DNA of 64,000 bases from Paraburkholderia sp. IMGN_8 (lineage in GTDB: Bacteria; Pseudomonadota; Gammaproteobacteria; Burkholderiales; Burkholderiaceae). A program made the translations under genes and the position numbers. This document shows positions 1 through 8,531 of the stretch, piece after piece. Location of the stretch: the NCBI RefSeq assembly GCF_038050405.1, contig NZ_CP150901.1:2480001-2544000 (forward strand). Reading direction: 5' to 3'. The notes under the pieces are model-generated. The model searched no databases, was not told the DNA's origin, and was given only the letters and a program-made list of their open reading frames with translations. The number at the start of each line of letters is the position of its first letter. Positions within the stretch are counted from its first letter, which is position 1.

Positions 1-123
1 ATATTGACGCCAGAGCGTAGCCACACGGTGGAAGTACAGGGCGCGAGCCACTCGGTGTATGTGTCGCGTCCCAAGGAAGTTGCCGCGTTGATCGAGCAGG
101 CGGCTGAACACGCTCAGGATTGA
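1..123 (+). CDS. C-terminal end of a probable alpha/beta hydrolase (partial)
   Basis: The first 40 codons read openly from base 1 to a TGA at 121-123, so the gene starts before the window. The tail contains GASHSVYVSRPKEVAALI. This resembles the region around the catalytic histidine of alpha/beta hydrolases, where GxSH is followed by a helix that closes the domain. The His would be the last member of the Ser-Asp-His triad; the nucleophile is out of view. The family call rests on this short segment only, and no substrate can be inferred. Confidence 0.5.
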   Translation: MLTPERSHTVEVQGASHSVYVSRPKEVAALIEQAAEHAQD

Positions 124-226
124 GTCGCGCATTCGCCACTGCGCAACGCGGCGTTGACCGTAGTACGTGTGTGGCTAGACAACAGGGTTCGCACGTCGCT
201 GCGCGAACCCGGCAACGACGTGCGGA

Positions 227-553
227 CTATCGCGGCGGTGCGAACGCGTTTCCCCCGACGTTAGGCGCTCGAGGGTCGGGGTTCATATTCAGGCTCGTGC
301 CATTTGCTCTCATGTTGTTGGCCGCAGGCGCGCCCGATCCAGTGCCGACCCCGCCGCCGATCGCTGTCGTGCCGCGCGCCGGCCCCCCGCTCAGGCCGGT
401 GCCTGCCGCACCGGTTCCCAAGCCCGTTCCTGTGCCCGCTCCATTGGCGCCGCTCGGATCACCGGGGGTAGCGCTTCCTGACTGAGCGTAAGCGGTTCCC
501 GACATGCACACAACCAAAACCGCCGCCAAAATACTGTTTGTGACGATCTTCAT
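227..553 (-). CDS. Small exported glycine/alanine-rich protein of unknown function
   Basis: The product is 108 residues. It begins MKIVTNSILAAVLVVCMSG and has a signal peptide ending near AYAQ, which predicts export to the periplasm. The mature part is low complexity, with many Gly, Ala, Thr and Pro (GTGTGLGTGAAGTG and similar), and has no recognisable domain. The start was chosen because a GGAG sits six bases before this ATG and the signal peptide begins there; upstream in-frame ATGs lack both. It is divergent from the glycine-zipper gene at 836. Proteins of this look are common and uncharacterised in Burkholderiales. The reading frame is probably real but the function is unknown. Confidence 0.6.
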   Translation of the reverse strand: MKIVTNSILAAVLVVCMSGTAYAQSGSATPGDPSGANGAGTGTGLGTGAAGTGLSGGPARGTTAIGGGVGTGSGAPAANNMRANGTSLNMNPDPRAPNVGGNAFAPPR

Positions 554-835
554 AGCCGACTCCATAACGCCATCGAATTCTCTGCCCGACACACACAACG
601 TCGTATTGCTGTTGAGCACATGACGCTCACGAGTGAAGTCGGTCAATGAGTAAGACGGCGGCCCGCCCTGCTTTGTTCGCGCATAAAATACATTCGCATC
701 GCTTGTGTCATGCCGCAAGCGATGCGTGGAAACGCGCCGTCCAGTTGTACAAATGCTTACAAAGCAGCGGGCTGGCCGAGTGCACCGCCCTCAGTGTTGC
801 GGCGTTATTGCAGACACCTACCAGCGGAGTCCACA

Positions 836-1531
836 ATGAACACGAACCTCACACCCAGCAACCCGCAGCGCAGTCGCATTCATCCTCTGGTCGCAGGCGC
901 GGCGGTGGCGGTTATCCTCGCCAGCGCCACCGGCATCGCGGCGATGACCGGCATTCTGCCGACCTCGCGCGCTGTCACGGCGCCCACGCCGCCGGTCGCA
1001 GCAGTTGCGGCACCGGTTGCAAGCGCTCCGCTGGCCGCTATCCCGGCGAATACGGTACAACATACTGCACAGGAAGCCGCCCCTGCCCGGCCGCGCGTCC
1101 ATCACACGCACAGCACTGCGGCAGCGGAGGCGCCGCGCTACTCGAACAACCAGGGATACCAGGCGCCTTCGGAATCTGCGTCGACGAGATCAGTCGCTGA
1201 CCCGTACGCGGGCGAAGTCGTCGCGATCAACACAGTCCAGGCACCCGAGCCGACGACAGGCCTCGGCGCGGTGGGTGGCGCGGTCGCAGGCGGGCTGATC
1301 GGCAATCAGATAGGGGGCGGCCGCGGTAAAGTTCTCGCGACCATTGCAGGGGCAGTGGGTGGCGGCGTGGCAGGTAACGGCATCGAGCACGCCGTGCGCA
1401 AGCAGACGACTTATCAGGTACAAGTGCGCATGCAGGACGGCAGCTACCGGAACTTCAGCTATCCGACCCAACCGGCCGTACAGGTTGGCGAGCGCGTCCA
1501 CGTATCCGGCGATTCCCTGACGGCTTCGTGA
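836..1531 (+). CDS. Glycine-zipper 2TM domain envelope protein
   Basis: The product is 231 residues. One N-terminal membrane segment (about residues 17-40) is followed by an Ala/Pro-rich linker. Then comes a glycine-zipper block, GLGAVGGAVAGGLIGNQIGG, repeated as AGAVGGGVAGNGIE. The C-terminal stretch is the beta-rich tail seen in SlyB and 17-kDa surface-antigen relatives (VRMQDGSYRNFSYP). Such proteins sit in the envelope and affect membrane integrity. A GGAG lies about nine bases before the ATG at 836; earlier in-frame starts have no ribosome site and would add an unlikely leader. The 282 bases upstream form a divergent promoter region shared with the small exported protein. Confidence 0.8.
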   Translation: MNTNLTPSNPQRSRIHPLVAGAAVAVILASATGIAAMTGILPTSRAVTAPTPPVAAVAAPVASAPLAAIPANTVQHTAQEAAPARPRVHHTHSTAAAEAPRYSNNQGYQAPSESASTRSVADPYAGEVVAINTVQAPEPTTGLGAVGGAVAGGLIGNQIGGGRGKVLATIAGAVGGGVAGNGIEHAVRKQTTYQVQVRMQDGSYRNFSYPTQPAVQVGERVHVSGDSLTAS

Positions 1532-1713
1532 CCCGATTCGTGAGCCCGGGTCGGGCGGCCTGCCGCACAACTTATGCGCGGCGGGCCGTGATGTTACCAG
1601 TGGTTACACAAGTGACAATGGTGGCGTACATACCGGGCCTAAGCCGCCCTACAATCCAGCTCGTCCGTCACCGCTCGGCGCCCGCCTGAAGCGAACGGGT
1701 CAGGAGAAACACA

Positions 1714-1995
1714 ATGAAACGTCTCACTCTTTTATTCGCAGCAGGCCTCTGCGCTGCGAGCGCTTCCAGTGCCGCCATGGCGCACGTGGACGTCGGCGTG
1801 TTCCTTGGGGTGCCGGCGCCCGTGTATGTCCAGGAGCCCCCAGTCATCTATCAGCCGCCTGTGGTCTATGCACCGGCACCTGTCTACTATGGCGGTTATG
1901 GATATGGCGGTGAGTACCGCGACGAACGCCGCTGGCACGACAACGGCAGGCACCGCGGCTGGGAGCACCATCGTCATGGAGATGAAGACGACTGA
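1714..1995 (+). CDS. Small exported Pro/Tyr/His-rich protein (PXPV-repeat type)
   Basis: The product is 93 residues, with a clear signal peptide (MKRLTLLFAAGLCAASASSA, cleavage near AMA-HV). The mature protein is rich in proline and tyrosine (VYAPAPVYYGGYGYGG) and ends in a charged His/Arg/Asp tail (HRGWEHHRHGDEDD). Small periplasmic proteins of this composition are frequent in Burkholderia and have no established function; the His/Asp tail could bind metal, which is inference. AGGAG precedes the ATG with good spacing. No operon partner is evident. Confidence 0.65.
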   Translation: MKRLTLLFAAGLCAASASSAAMAHVDVGVFLGVPAPVYVQEPPVIYQPPVVYAPAPVYYGGYGYGGEYRDERRWHDNGRHRGWEHHRHGDEDD

Positions 1996-2132
1996 CCTGT
2001 GGTCCCGCACTAACGCCATGCACAGCAATCATTGATGAAATTCGCCCACGCGCGACGCAAATACACGTGCATGGCGTTCGTGCCGTTCCTGCTTCGACTT
2101 CGCTGATGCGCTGGGGAGCGGGTAAGCCGTAG

Positions 2133-2463
2133 CGCAACCATCGTGGCGAGCATTCCTTGCATGAGTCCCATGTGTAAGCCCCACAGTACGACACCGAGTA
2201 TCACCACCGGCCAGTGACTGCCGTACGCCAGTACGATATCCGACGCAGTCGGCACCACGAGTCCAATCGCCGGCAGCCTGGCGCAGCTCATCGGATCGGC
2301 CCGTTTTCCGAACGGATACGCCGACACCGAATACACGAAATTCATCGCCACCAGACGAGTGGCACCAGGGCCACCGGCACGCCGCCCGGCATCGCGCGCG
2401 GTACGAGGAATGCCTCGCTGAACCGCGCGAGCGTGAAAACCACGCCGATGAACACCACTAACC
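2133..2463 (-). pseudogene. Remnant of an MFS transporter (C-terminal half, frameshifted)
   Basis: Two minus-strand segments in different frames together look like one piece of a major facilitator transporter. The first, near 2463-2354, reads FTLARFSEAFLVPRA and then GGVPVALVPLV. The second, 2351-2133, reads NFVYSVSAYPFGKRAD, then AIGLVVPTASDIVLAYGS and GLMQGMLATMVA. The loop-plus-AYPFGK pattern and the GMxQGMLATMVA helix are typical of MFS proteins annotated in this genus. The join around 2352 needs a frameshift, the N-terminal half is missing, and the sequence after ATMVA is no longer MFS-like. It is therefore dead. Confidence 0.65.
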
Positions 2464-2570
2464 AAATGTTAGGGCAATGATCCGTTGCCTGACCCTGACA
2501 CGCGCCGATAGTGCCATCCGACCGTGCGCGTTATCATCAACCGTTACGTCAGACCGGTCCATAGCGCACG

Positions 2571-4577
2571 ATGGAACAAGCGTACGTCCAACTGTTGCAT
2601 CTGCTCGCCGGTCACCCGGCATGGACGCTTACGGTCGTTTTCCTTGCAGCGTTCCTTGAAGCCATTGCCGTGATCGGCACCTTCATCCCTGGCAGCACCG
2701 CAATGTTCCTGGCCGGCGCACTGGCCGGCACCGGATCGCTGAGCCTTGGCTGGGTGTTCGTATCGGCGATAGCCGGCGCGGTCGCGGGAGACGGCATAAG
2801 CTTCTTGCTCGGCAGCCGTTACAAGGACAGGATCGTCCAGGTGTGGCCTTTCCGCAAGCATCCGCAGGTGCTCGATGCAGGCCACCGGTTCTTCGAAAAG
2901 CATGGCGCGAAGAGTATCGTGTTCGCCCGCTTCGTCGCACCGTTGCGGGCGATCGTGCCGGTGGTTGCGGGGATGCTCGGCATGACGCCGATGCGCTTCT
3001 ACACCATGAACGTCCTTTCGGCGCTGCTCTGGGCGCCCGCCCATATCCTGCCGGGCGTGGTGTTCGGCGCATCGGTGCTGTTGGCCGGCGCGGTGTCGTT
3101 CCGACTCGTCGTCATCATCGCGCTGCTGGCGGGCATCGTATGGCTGAGCTTTCGAGCCGCGCGCTTTCTGCTGTCGCACGCCAATGCGTGGTCGAGCGCG
3201 GCGGGCCGCCATCTGGCGAACTGGGCCAGCCGGCACCCGGGCCGAGTCGGCCGTCTCGCCCGGAGCATGCTGGATCCCGATCAGCCGGACGCCGGCAGTA
3301 TTGTGGCGGCCTCGTCCGTTGTACTGGTATGCGGCGCGCTTTTCTTCGTCGTTCTCGAAGACGTCATCAGCGGCGATCCGCTGGTGCGCATCGACCTATC
3401 CGTCTATCACTTCCTGCAATCGGTCCGCACTCCCTGGAGCGATACCGTCCTCGCAGGTCTCGCCACGCTGGGCAGCGTCGTTACGCTGGCAACACTGGTC
3501 GTCACGGTTGCGCTGTGGATGCTGTGGGAACGACGTTGGCGCACCATCGGCTACTGGCTGGCTGCGGTTGCATTTTCCCAGTTGCTGATCTTCGCTTTGC
3601 AGTTCGCGATGCACCGTGCTCCGCCGGATTCGCTCGTATCCGCCGCCTATGTGTTTCCGAGCAATCACGTCGCCGCTACCGTGATCGTCTATGGCTTTCT
3701 GGCATTTCTGCTCGCGCGGCGGGTCGGCATGCTGGAGGGTTTGCTCGTCGCAACCGCGAGTGCGGTCGTCGTGGTCGTCGTCGCGCTGGCGGGACTTTAC
3801 TTCGGCAGGTTCTGGGTTTCCGATGCGATTGGCGGCGCGGCGCTGGCGTACGTCTGGGTCGCCATCGTTGCGCTGACAGCCATGTGGCGGCATCCGGAAC
3901 CACCACCGTCACGCCAGTTCATGCCAGTGGTGATTCTGCTGGTCGTGCTCGTGACCGTGGGCGTGCAGCTTGGCGTCAACCCGCCCGCCGCGCCGCCGGA
4001 TAGTACGCGCCCCCCGCCACCCGTATTGGTCACGCAATCGCAGTGGACCGTTTCCCTCTGGAGGCATCTGCCTTGCTATCGCTCCGATATGGGCGGCGAC
4101 CGCAAGGAACCCCTCACGCTGCAGTGGGTGTCGAACCGCGATGCGATAAAGGGACGACTCCGCGCTCAGGGGTGGGTCGAAGGCATGGACCTGTCGGCGC
4201 GCAGCCTGCTTTCTCTCGCCTCGCCCAACGTCGCAGCCGTGTCGCTGCCGGTGTTGCCGAAGCTGAACAACGGTGTGCCCTCGTCGCTCGTTTTCACGCG
4301 TCCCGGCGGCACGCGCGACGAACGCGACGTACTGCGCTTCTGGCCAAGTGGCTACGCAGTGGCAAACGGCGCGTCATTCACCCCACTCTGGATCGGTGCG
4401 CTGGCGCATGAACGGCTGTTCCGTCCGTCGTGGCCAATCAATATCCTGCGCGCCGACAAGCAGGCCGCGGCACTCGATGCTCACGGCAACGGGAGCGCAG
4501 ACTTCGGAGCCGCCGTAGTGGCAACGGTGAGTTGTCATGGCGTGCCGGTGTCGCTCCTGGCGTCGCCCGAGGAATAG
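2571..4577 (+). CDS. DedA/VTT - PAP2 - LssY three-part membrane protein
   Basis: The product is 668 residues. Residues 1-200 form a DedA (SNARE-associated/VTT) domain with the typical FLEAIAVIGTFIPGS and FFEKHGAKSIVFARFVAPLR motifs. Residues about 235-450 form a PAP2-type phosphatase bundle (motif pieces MHRAPP and FPSNH). Residues about 480-660 match the soluble LssY C-terminal domain. DedA proteins act in polyprenyl-phosphate or phospholipid transport, and PAP2 enzymes remove lipid phosphates. The third PAP2 motif reads LYFGRFWVSDAIGG, with Phe where the nucleophilic His normally stands, so phosphatase activity is doubtful. The gene sits between two gene remnants. The ATG at 2571 has no strong ribosome site, but the DedA domain begins directly there. 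Confidence 0.85.
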   Translation: MEQAYVQLLHLLAGHPAWTLTVVFLAAFLEAIAVIGTFIPGSTAMFLAGALAGTGSLSLGWVFVSAIAGAVAGDGISFLLGSRYKDRIVQVWPFRKHPQVLDAGHRFFEKHGAKSIVFARFVAPLRAIVPVVAGMLGMTPMRFYTMNVLSALLWAPAHILPGVVFGASVLLAGAVSFRLVVIIALLAGIVWLSFRAARFLLSHANAWSSAAGRHLANWASRHPGRVGRLARSMLDPDQPDAGSIVAASSVVLVCGALFFVVLEDVISGDPLVRIDLSVYHFLQSVRTPWSDTVLAGLATLGSVVTLATLVVTVALWMLWERRWRTIGYWLAAVAFSQLLIFALQFAMHRAPPDSLVSAAYVFPSNHVAATVIVYGFLAFLLARRVGMLEGLLVATASAVVVVVVALAGLYFGRFWVSDAIGGAALAYVWVAIVALTAMWRHPEPPPSRQFMPVVILLVVLVTVGVQLGVNPPAAPPDSTRPPPPVLVTQSQWTVSLWRHLPCYRSDMGGDRKEPLTLQWVSNRDAIKGRLRAQGWVEGMDLSARSLLSLASPNVAAVSLPVLPKLNNGVPSSLVFTRPGGTRDERDVLRFWPSGYAVANGASFTPLWIGALAHERLFRPSWPINILRADKQAAALDAHGNGSADFGAAVVATVSCHGVPVSLLASPEE

Positions 4578-4584
4578 TGGAACT

Positions 4585-4722
4585 ACGTTCGTGCAGGGAG
4601 GTCTATGGGGGATCGCTTTCGGCTACGGGCTCGATAATCAGCCGGTGAACACGTTGTTCTTTGCTGCGGGGCCAAATGGGGAGATGGACGGTGTCTATGG
4701 ACGCATCGACCTGAAGATGTGA
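4585..4722 (+). pseudogene. C-terminal fragment of a TIGR03118-type protein
   Basis: Directly after the LssY stop, an open stretch reads GGLWGIAFGYGLDNQPVN, then TLFFAAGPNGEMDGVYGRID. This closely resembles the conserved end of the TIGR03118 family of uncharacterised beta-propeller-like secreted proteins (LWxLxFGNG...NTLYFTAGPNxExDGLFG). The hundreds of residues that should come first are missing, and no start codon gives a whole protein. It is best read as the stump left by a deletion or insertion in which the upstream gene arrived. Confidence 0.6.
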
Positions 4723-4930
4723 GGGTCGGTCCTCGATCGTACCGATCTAAGCATTCCCTAAGGTTCACACACTAAGATCGGTCCGCGAGCGTTCCAAGCG
4801 CGCCGGTTGCCGGCGTTCCGGCGGCGGGCGCTCCGGCTAGCGGAGCAGCGCTCGCCGTCGCGCCTATGCTGGTTTGCGCCTCGGTGCCCAGTCCACTATT
4901 CCTGACACGTCTCTCAAAAAAACGCACTGC

Positions 4931-5533
4931 ATGAATACACTCGAAGCGTTCAATCAAGCGCTCTTTCTGATGATCAACGCCACAGCGTCGACGCCGGTTT
5001 GGCAAATTAACGCAGCACGGTTTATCGCCGATTACGTCATCTATCTCATTCCGCTGTCGCTGGTAGCGATGTGGCTATCCGGCGACGAGCGTCAGCGCGA
5101 CACGGCGGTTCGCGTGTGCGGCGTAACCTTGCTCGCCCTCGGCATCAATCAGATCATCGGTCTTGTCTGGCCGCATCCCCGGCCGTTCGTGATCGGGATC
5201 GGCCATACGTTTTTGCAACATGCGCCAGACCCGTCGTTCCCAAGCGACCACGGGACGATATTCGCGAGCGTCGCCTTGACCTTGTTGTTGGGGGGGCTGC
5301 GACGGTACGGCATGCTCATGCTGCTGTCCGGCGTCGCCGTTGCGTGGGCACGCGTGTTTGTCGGCGTCCATTTCCCGCTCGACATGGTGGGCGCCGTCGC
5401 CATCGCATGCATCGCATTCCTGCTGGTCATGCCGCTTTGGCGGCTAGGCGGAACCATGGTGATGCGCGGGTTGGTCATGTTGTACCGCACGCTGCTCGCG
5501 TGGCCGATCAATCGCGGCTGGCTGTCCTCGTGA
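4931..5533 (+). CDS. BcrC/YbjG-like undecaprenyl-diphosphatase (PAP2 family)
   Basis: The product is 200 residues with about five membrane helices and an intact PAP2 signature: HPRPF for motif 1, PSDHGT for motif 2 and ARVFVGVHFPLDMVG for motif 3. The catalytic histidines in motifs 2 and 3 are present. Length and spacing match BcrC/YbjG, which dephosphorylate undecaprenyl diphosphate on the periplasmic side to recycle the carrier lipid for peptidoglycan. Bacitracin resistance is the usual phenotype of this family. The start at 4931 (MNTLEAFNQALF) matches the family N-terminus. The complete active site contrasts with the degenerate PAP2 domain of the DedA-LssY protein just upstream. Confidence 0.85.
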   Translation: MNTLEAFNQALFLMINATASTPVWQINAARFIADYVIYLIPLSLVAMWLSGDERQRDTAVRVCGVTLLALGINQIIGLVWPHPRPFVIGIGHTFLQHAPDPSFPSDHGTIFASVALTLLLGGLRRYGMLMLLSGVAVAWARVFVGVHFPLDMVGAVAIACIAFLLVMPLWRLGGTMVMRGLVMLYRTLLAWPINRGWLSS

Positions 5534-5598
5534 GCATCGCGTCGACCGAAGGCCTCCGCACAATTTCCGCGGAAACCTTCATCGCCTCGCCGGAGTAG

Positions 5599-6399
5599 CT
5601 ACTCCGGCAACACCGCGACGGATGCTTCGCTCGTCAGCAGCAGGAAAGTCAACGTTTCCTGCAGGTACAGGCGCACCACCTGGTCCGTGTGGCTCAAATA
5701 TCCGATGCACAGGTCCTGGCCGATGTGCAGGTCGAAGTCGCCGCCACGGGTGGAGAGCACGCTGCCTCCGTCGAGGGCCGGGGCCCAGATGATCTCGCCG
5801 TTCACCAGCCGCTTGATATGTTCGAGCACCGGGTAACCCTGATCGCTCGCTTCGCTCACCGCGGTGTACGCATCGGCGCCCAGCAGGACCGAATACGGAC
5901 CGTCGACGCCGGCCAGCCGCAACTGCTCGAGCGCCTTGGCGATGACGGTGGGATAGTCGCTAACGTCAGCCGGCAAGCTCAGCGTGGGGTTCGACGACCC
6001 TTCCCGAATACCGACGATGTTCGCCGCCTTGTAGCCGTCGAAAATGGCGCGGTCTTCGGCGTAGGCCAATTGCTGTGCTGCATCCTTCGCTGGCTGCCAG
6101 TCGGAATCGCTCGCGCCGCGTTCCACGTCGTCGATCGCCTCGCGCTGCAACTCGAACGGCACACGCAGTTCGACTAGCGCCCTCACCTCGCGCTGGCGTG
6201 CACTCACGCCTTCCTGCGGCGCGGCGATGGTCGACTGGTGACCGGTGCCGACCGCGCTCAAACTGGCGCCGCCAGGACCTTTCACATCGACCACGCGACG
6301 GCCGGCCACGGAGCGCTTGAAGGTGCGTGCAACTTCTTCCTCGATCTCCGACCAGGCCGCGGTGGAGATGGGGGCCAGCTCGCGATGCAGATTATTCAT
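5599..6399 (-). CDS. Family 1 encapsulin shell protein
   Basis: The product is 266 residues, the usual encapsulin (linocin M18/CFP29) length. It begins MNNLHRELAPISTAAWSEIE, the conserved encapsulin start, continues with SVAGRRVVDVKGPGG, and ends with the HK97-fold strands (LTFLLLTSEASVAVLPE). Sixty or more copies assemble into a hollow protein nanocompartment. It overlaps the DyP peroxidase stop by eight bases: its GGAG lies inside the last codons of that gene, which implies translational coupling and matched synthesis of shell and cargo. The cargo carries the expected targeting peptide. Encapsulin-DyP pairs are known in Brevibacterium, Mycobacterium and some proteobacteria, with roles linked to oxidative stress. 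Confidence 0.93.
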   Translation of the reverse strand: MNNLHRELAPISTAAWSEIEEEVARTFKRSVAGRRVVDVKGPGGASLSAVGTGHQSTIAAPQEGVSARQREVRALVELRVPFELQREAIDDVERGASDSDWQPAKDAAQQLAYAEDRAIFDGYKAANIVGIREGSSNPTLSLPADVSDYPTVIAKALEQLRLAGVDGPYSVLLGADAYTAVSEASDQGYPVLEHIKRLVNGEIIWAPALDGGSVLSTRGGDFDLHIGQDLCIGYLSHTDQVVRLYLQETLTFLLLTSEASVAVLPE

Positions 6400-7465
6400 A
6401 CTGAGGTGCTCCTTTGAGAGAGCCGATATTCAGCGAACCATCGCCGACCGGCTCGATAACTGTTGGGAAATCAGGAGACTCGATCGCACTCGCGGCGATA
6501 GCCGGGCTGCGATCCGCGAGCGCTTCGAGCAACGGCTCGGACGGCACGAAGAACAGCCCGCCCGTCACCGCGCGGCTGAAATCGAGCAGCCGGTCGTAGT
6601 TGCCTGGCGGCCGGCCGACGAACATGTTCTCCAGCATCTGTTCAATCGGCGCCGGCGAACGGGCATAGCCGATGAAATACGTGCCGAATTCGCCTGAGCC
6701 GGGTCGCCCGAACGGCATGTTGTCGCGCAGGATCTTGACTTCCTCGCCGTTTTCCTCGAGCACGGTGAGCGAACTGTGCGATGAGCTTGGCTTCACTGCG
6801 TCGTCGAGTTCGATGTCGGAGAGTTTGGTGCGGCCGATGATGCGCTCCTGCGTTTCGACCGGCAACGCATTCCAGCCGGTCATATCGTGCAGATACTTCT
6901 GCACGAGGACATAGCTGCCTCCCGCGAATTCGGGGTCCTCCTCACCGACCACGGTAAACGTGACAGCTTCGTTACCGGTCGGGTTCTCGGTTCCGTCGAC
7001 GAAACCAACCATGCTGCGTTGATCGAAATAACGAAACCCATGCACTTCGTCGACTGCCGTCACCGCCGTGCCGAGCCTGCCCATGAGATGAGTGGCCAGT
7101 TCGAAGCACAGATCCATCTGGTCGGCACGAATGTGCAGCAAGATGTCGCCCGGTGTCGACACTGCCAGGCGCTCGCCCGAGCCGAACTCGCGGAACGGGT
7201 GCAGACCGGCCGGTCGGGGCGCACCGAACAGCGCATCCCAGGCGTCGGAACCGAAGCCGCATACACACGACAGGCCGCCGTCAGGGTTCCGTTTGCCCAC
7301 CGCCCGCACCAGTGCGGCGATATCCGCGCACCACGCACGCACGGTGTCGCGGCTCTCCGCGTCCGGATTGATAGTGGCGACGATGAAGATCGCACTCCGC
7401 TTGGCCTGTGTGGACACGGCCTGCGGTTCGGGGGTGACGGCGGCTTGGATGGGAGTGTCGGACAT
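6392..7465 (-). CDS. Encapsulated dye-decolorizing peroxidase (DyP) with cargo-loading peptide
   Basis: The product is 357 residues. The DyP haem domain shows the family GxxDG motif in SMVGFVDGTENP, whose Asp acts in peroxide cleavage. It is followed by a conserved His/Arg-bearing C-terminal half (SSSHSSL and GTYFIGYARSP). After residue about 330 comes a flexible linker ending in DGSLNIGSLKGAPQYE, the classical encapsulin-targeting sequence (consensus near GSLxIGSLKG). The enzyme uses hydrogen peroxide to oxidise dyes or phenols. It is first in a two-gene operon, followed by the encapsulin gene with an eight-base overlap. The N-terminal 20 residues are low complexity, so the exact start is less certain than the rest. 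Confidence 0.92.
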   Translation of the reverse strand: MSDTPIQAAVTPEPQAVSTQAKRSAIFIVATINPDAESRDTVRAWCADIAALVRAVGKRNPDGGLSCVCGFGSDAWDALFGAPRPAGLHPFREFGSGERLAVSTPGDILLHIRADQMDLCFELATHLMGRLGTAVTAVDEVHGFRYFDQRSMVGFVDGTENPTGNEAVTFTVVGEEDPEFAGGSYVLVQKYLHDMTGWNALPVETQERIIGRTKLSDIELDDAVKPSSSHSSLTVLEENGEEVKILRDNMPFGRPGSGEFGTYFIGYARSPAPIEQMLENMFVGRPPGNYDRLLDFSRAVTGGLFFVPSEPLLEALADRSPAIAASAIESPDFPTVIEPVGDGSLNIGSLKGAPQYE

Positions 7466-7691
7466 CGCGCAAGGGCTTCAAGGTAGCTGTTGCTGGGGAA
7501 CAGCATATATAACCCGAAGCGTGTGGCAACGCCAAGCGCATATGAGATGAAATCAGGCGATGGCCCGCCTGCGCACGACCCCGCCCGGCGACATCCCGAG
7601 CCCGACGATGGCCGACTTCTACGGCCAGCGCCCATCGGAAGGCGGCGCGACGACTCGCCGCCGCGTCCACGCCGCGACGCCAGTCAGCGTG

Positions 7692-8405
7692 TTACCGCTG
7701 CGGCCACAGCTCGCGGCCCCAAAAGGTCAGCGTACGGTCCCACGCCAACTGCGACCAGACCGGATCGAACTGGGTCCTGGGGATACGGCCCGGCCCAACC
7801 GCCGTCTCGTTGGCGAACGCATGATGCGCAAGATAGCGGTGAAACTCCACGTCGACGTTCGCCCCGGTCAACTTGGTTTCGAGCGCGTCGACCGTTTCGG
7901 CGGGAAAGAACTCGTCTTGTGTGGCCCAGTGACCGAGCACCGGAACCTTGATCTTCGATGCATCGATGTACTCGAGCGGCGGGAAGCCGTACCACACCAC
8001 GCCGGCCGATACCTCCGGAATATTGCATAGCGCGAGCAGCGTGAGCGCACCGCCCATGCAATAGCCGGTCACACCCACCCGCTCCGAATGCTGCTTCAGG
8101 TACTGCACGGCGCCGCGAATATCCTGGCTGGCGGCGTCGCCGAAGTCGAGCCCGTCCAGCAGATGGTGCGCCTCCTCCTCTTCCACCGTCGTTTTTCCGC
8201 GGAAAAGATCGGGGACCAACGCCAGATAACCGGACTGCGCGAGTCGGTCCGCCACGCCGCGAATCTGGTCGTTCAACCCCCACCACTCCTGAATCACGAC
8301 GATGGCGGGCGCGCCCTCGAGCTTCTGCGGCTTCGCCAGATAACCCTGGATGTCCTGGCCATCAGGGCGGCGAAAGGTGATCATGGATCCCGATGTGTGT
8401 TTCAT
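7692..8405 (-). CDS. Dienelactone hydrolase family protein
   Basis: The product is 237 residues with the dienelactone hydrolase alpha/beta fold. The nucleophile elbow is GYCMGG with catalytic Cys, the acid lies in TQDEFF, and the His is in AHHAFANE. The N-terminal EWWGLNDQIRGVADRLA is also typical. The family opens lactones such as 4-carboxymethylenebutenolide in chlorocatechol degradation; many members near no aromatic cluster are general carboxylesterases, and nothing nearby assigns a substrate. GAGG precedes the ATG. A 226-base gap separates its stop from the DyP start, long enough for a DyP promoter, so it is probably a separate unit. Confidence 0.88.
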   Translation of the reverse strand: MKHTSGSMITFRRPDGQDIQGYLAKPQKLEGAPAIVVIQEWWGLNDQIRGVADRLAQSGYLALVPDLFRGKTTVEEEEAHHLLDGLDFGDAASQDIRGAVQYLKQHSERVGVTGYCMGGALTLLALCNIPEVSAGVVWYGFPPLEYIDASKIKVPVLGHWATQDEFFPAETVDALETKLTGANVDVEFHRYLAHHAFANETAVGPGRIPRTQFDPVWSQLAWDRTLTFWGRELWPQR

Positions 8406-8531
8406 GAGATGGTCCTCGACTAGACGGATTAGACAGAACCGCTAGCATAGCGCCAGTCGTGAAAGTACGCCGACGGGCGCAGCATGCGACGGCTCTCACT
8501 AACCGACGCAGCAGCACAATCTGGAAACCGC

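Noticed and set aside
4772..5005. Minus-strand frame ending in an Ala/Gly/Thr-rich tail before the BcrC-like gene
   Set aside because: The tail looks mildly protein-like, but the N-terminal part overlaps the phosphatase start and no family or ribosome site supports it. It may be decayed sequence; evidence is too thin to list.
7466..7691. Extra gene between DyP and the dienelactone hydrolase
   Set aside because: The plus-strand frames starting around 7490-7560 are Arg/Pro-rich, overlap the hydrolase on the other strand and have no ribosome site. The gap more likely holds the DyP promoter.
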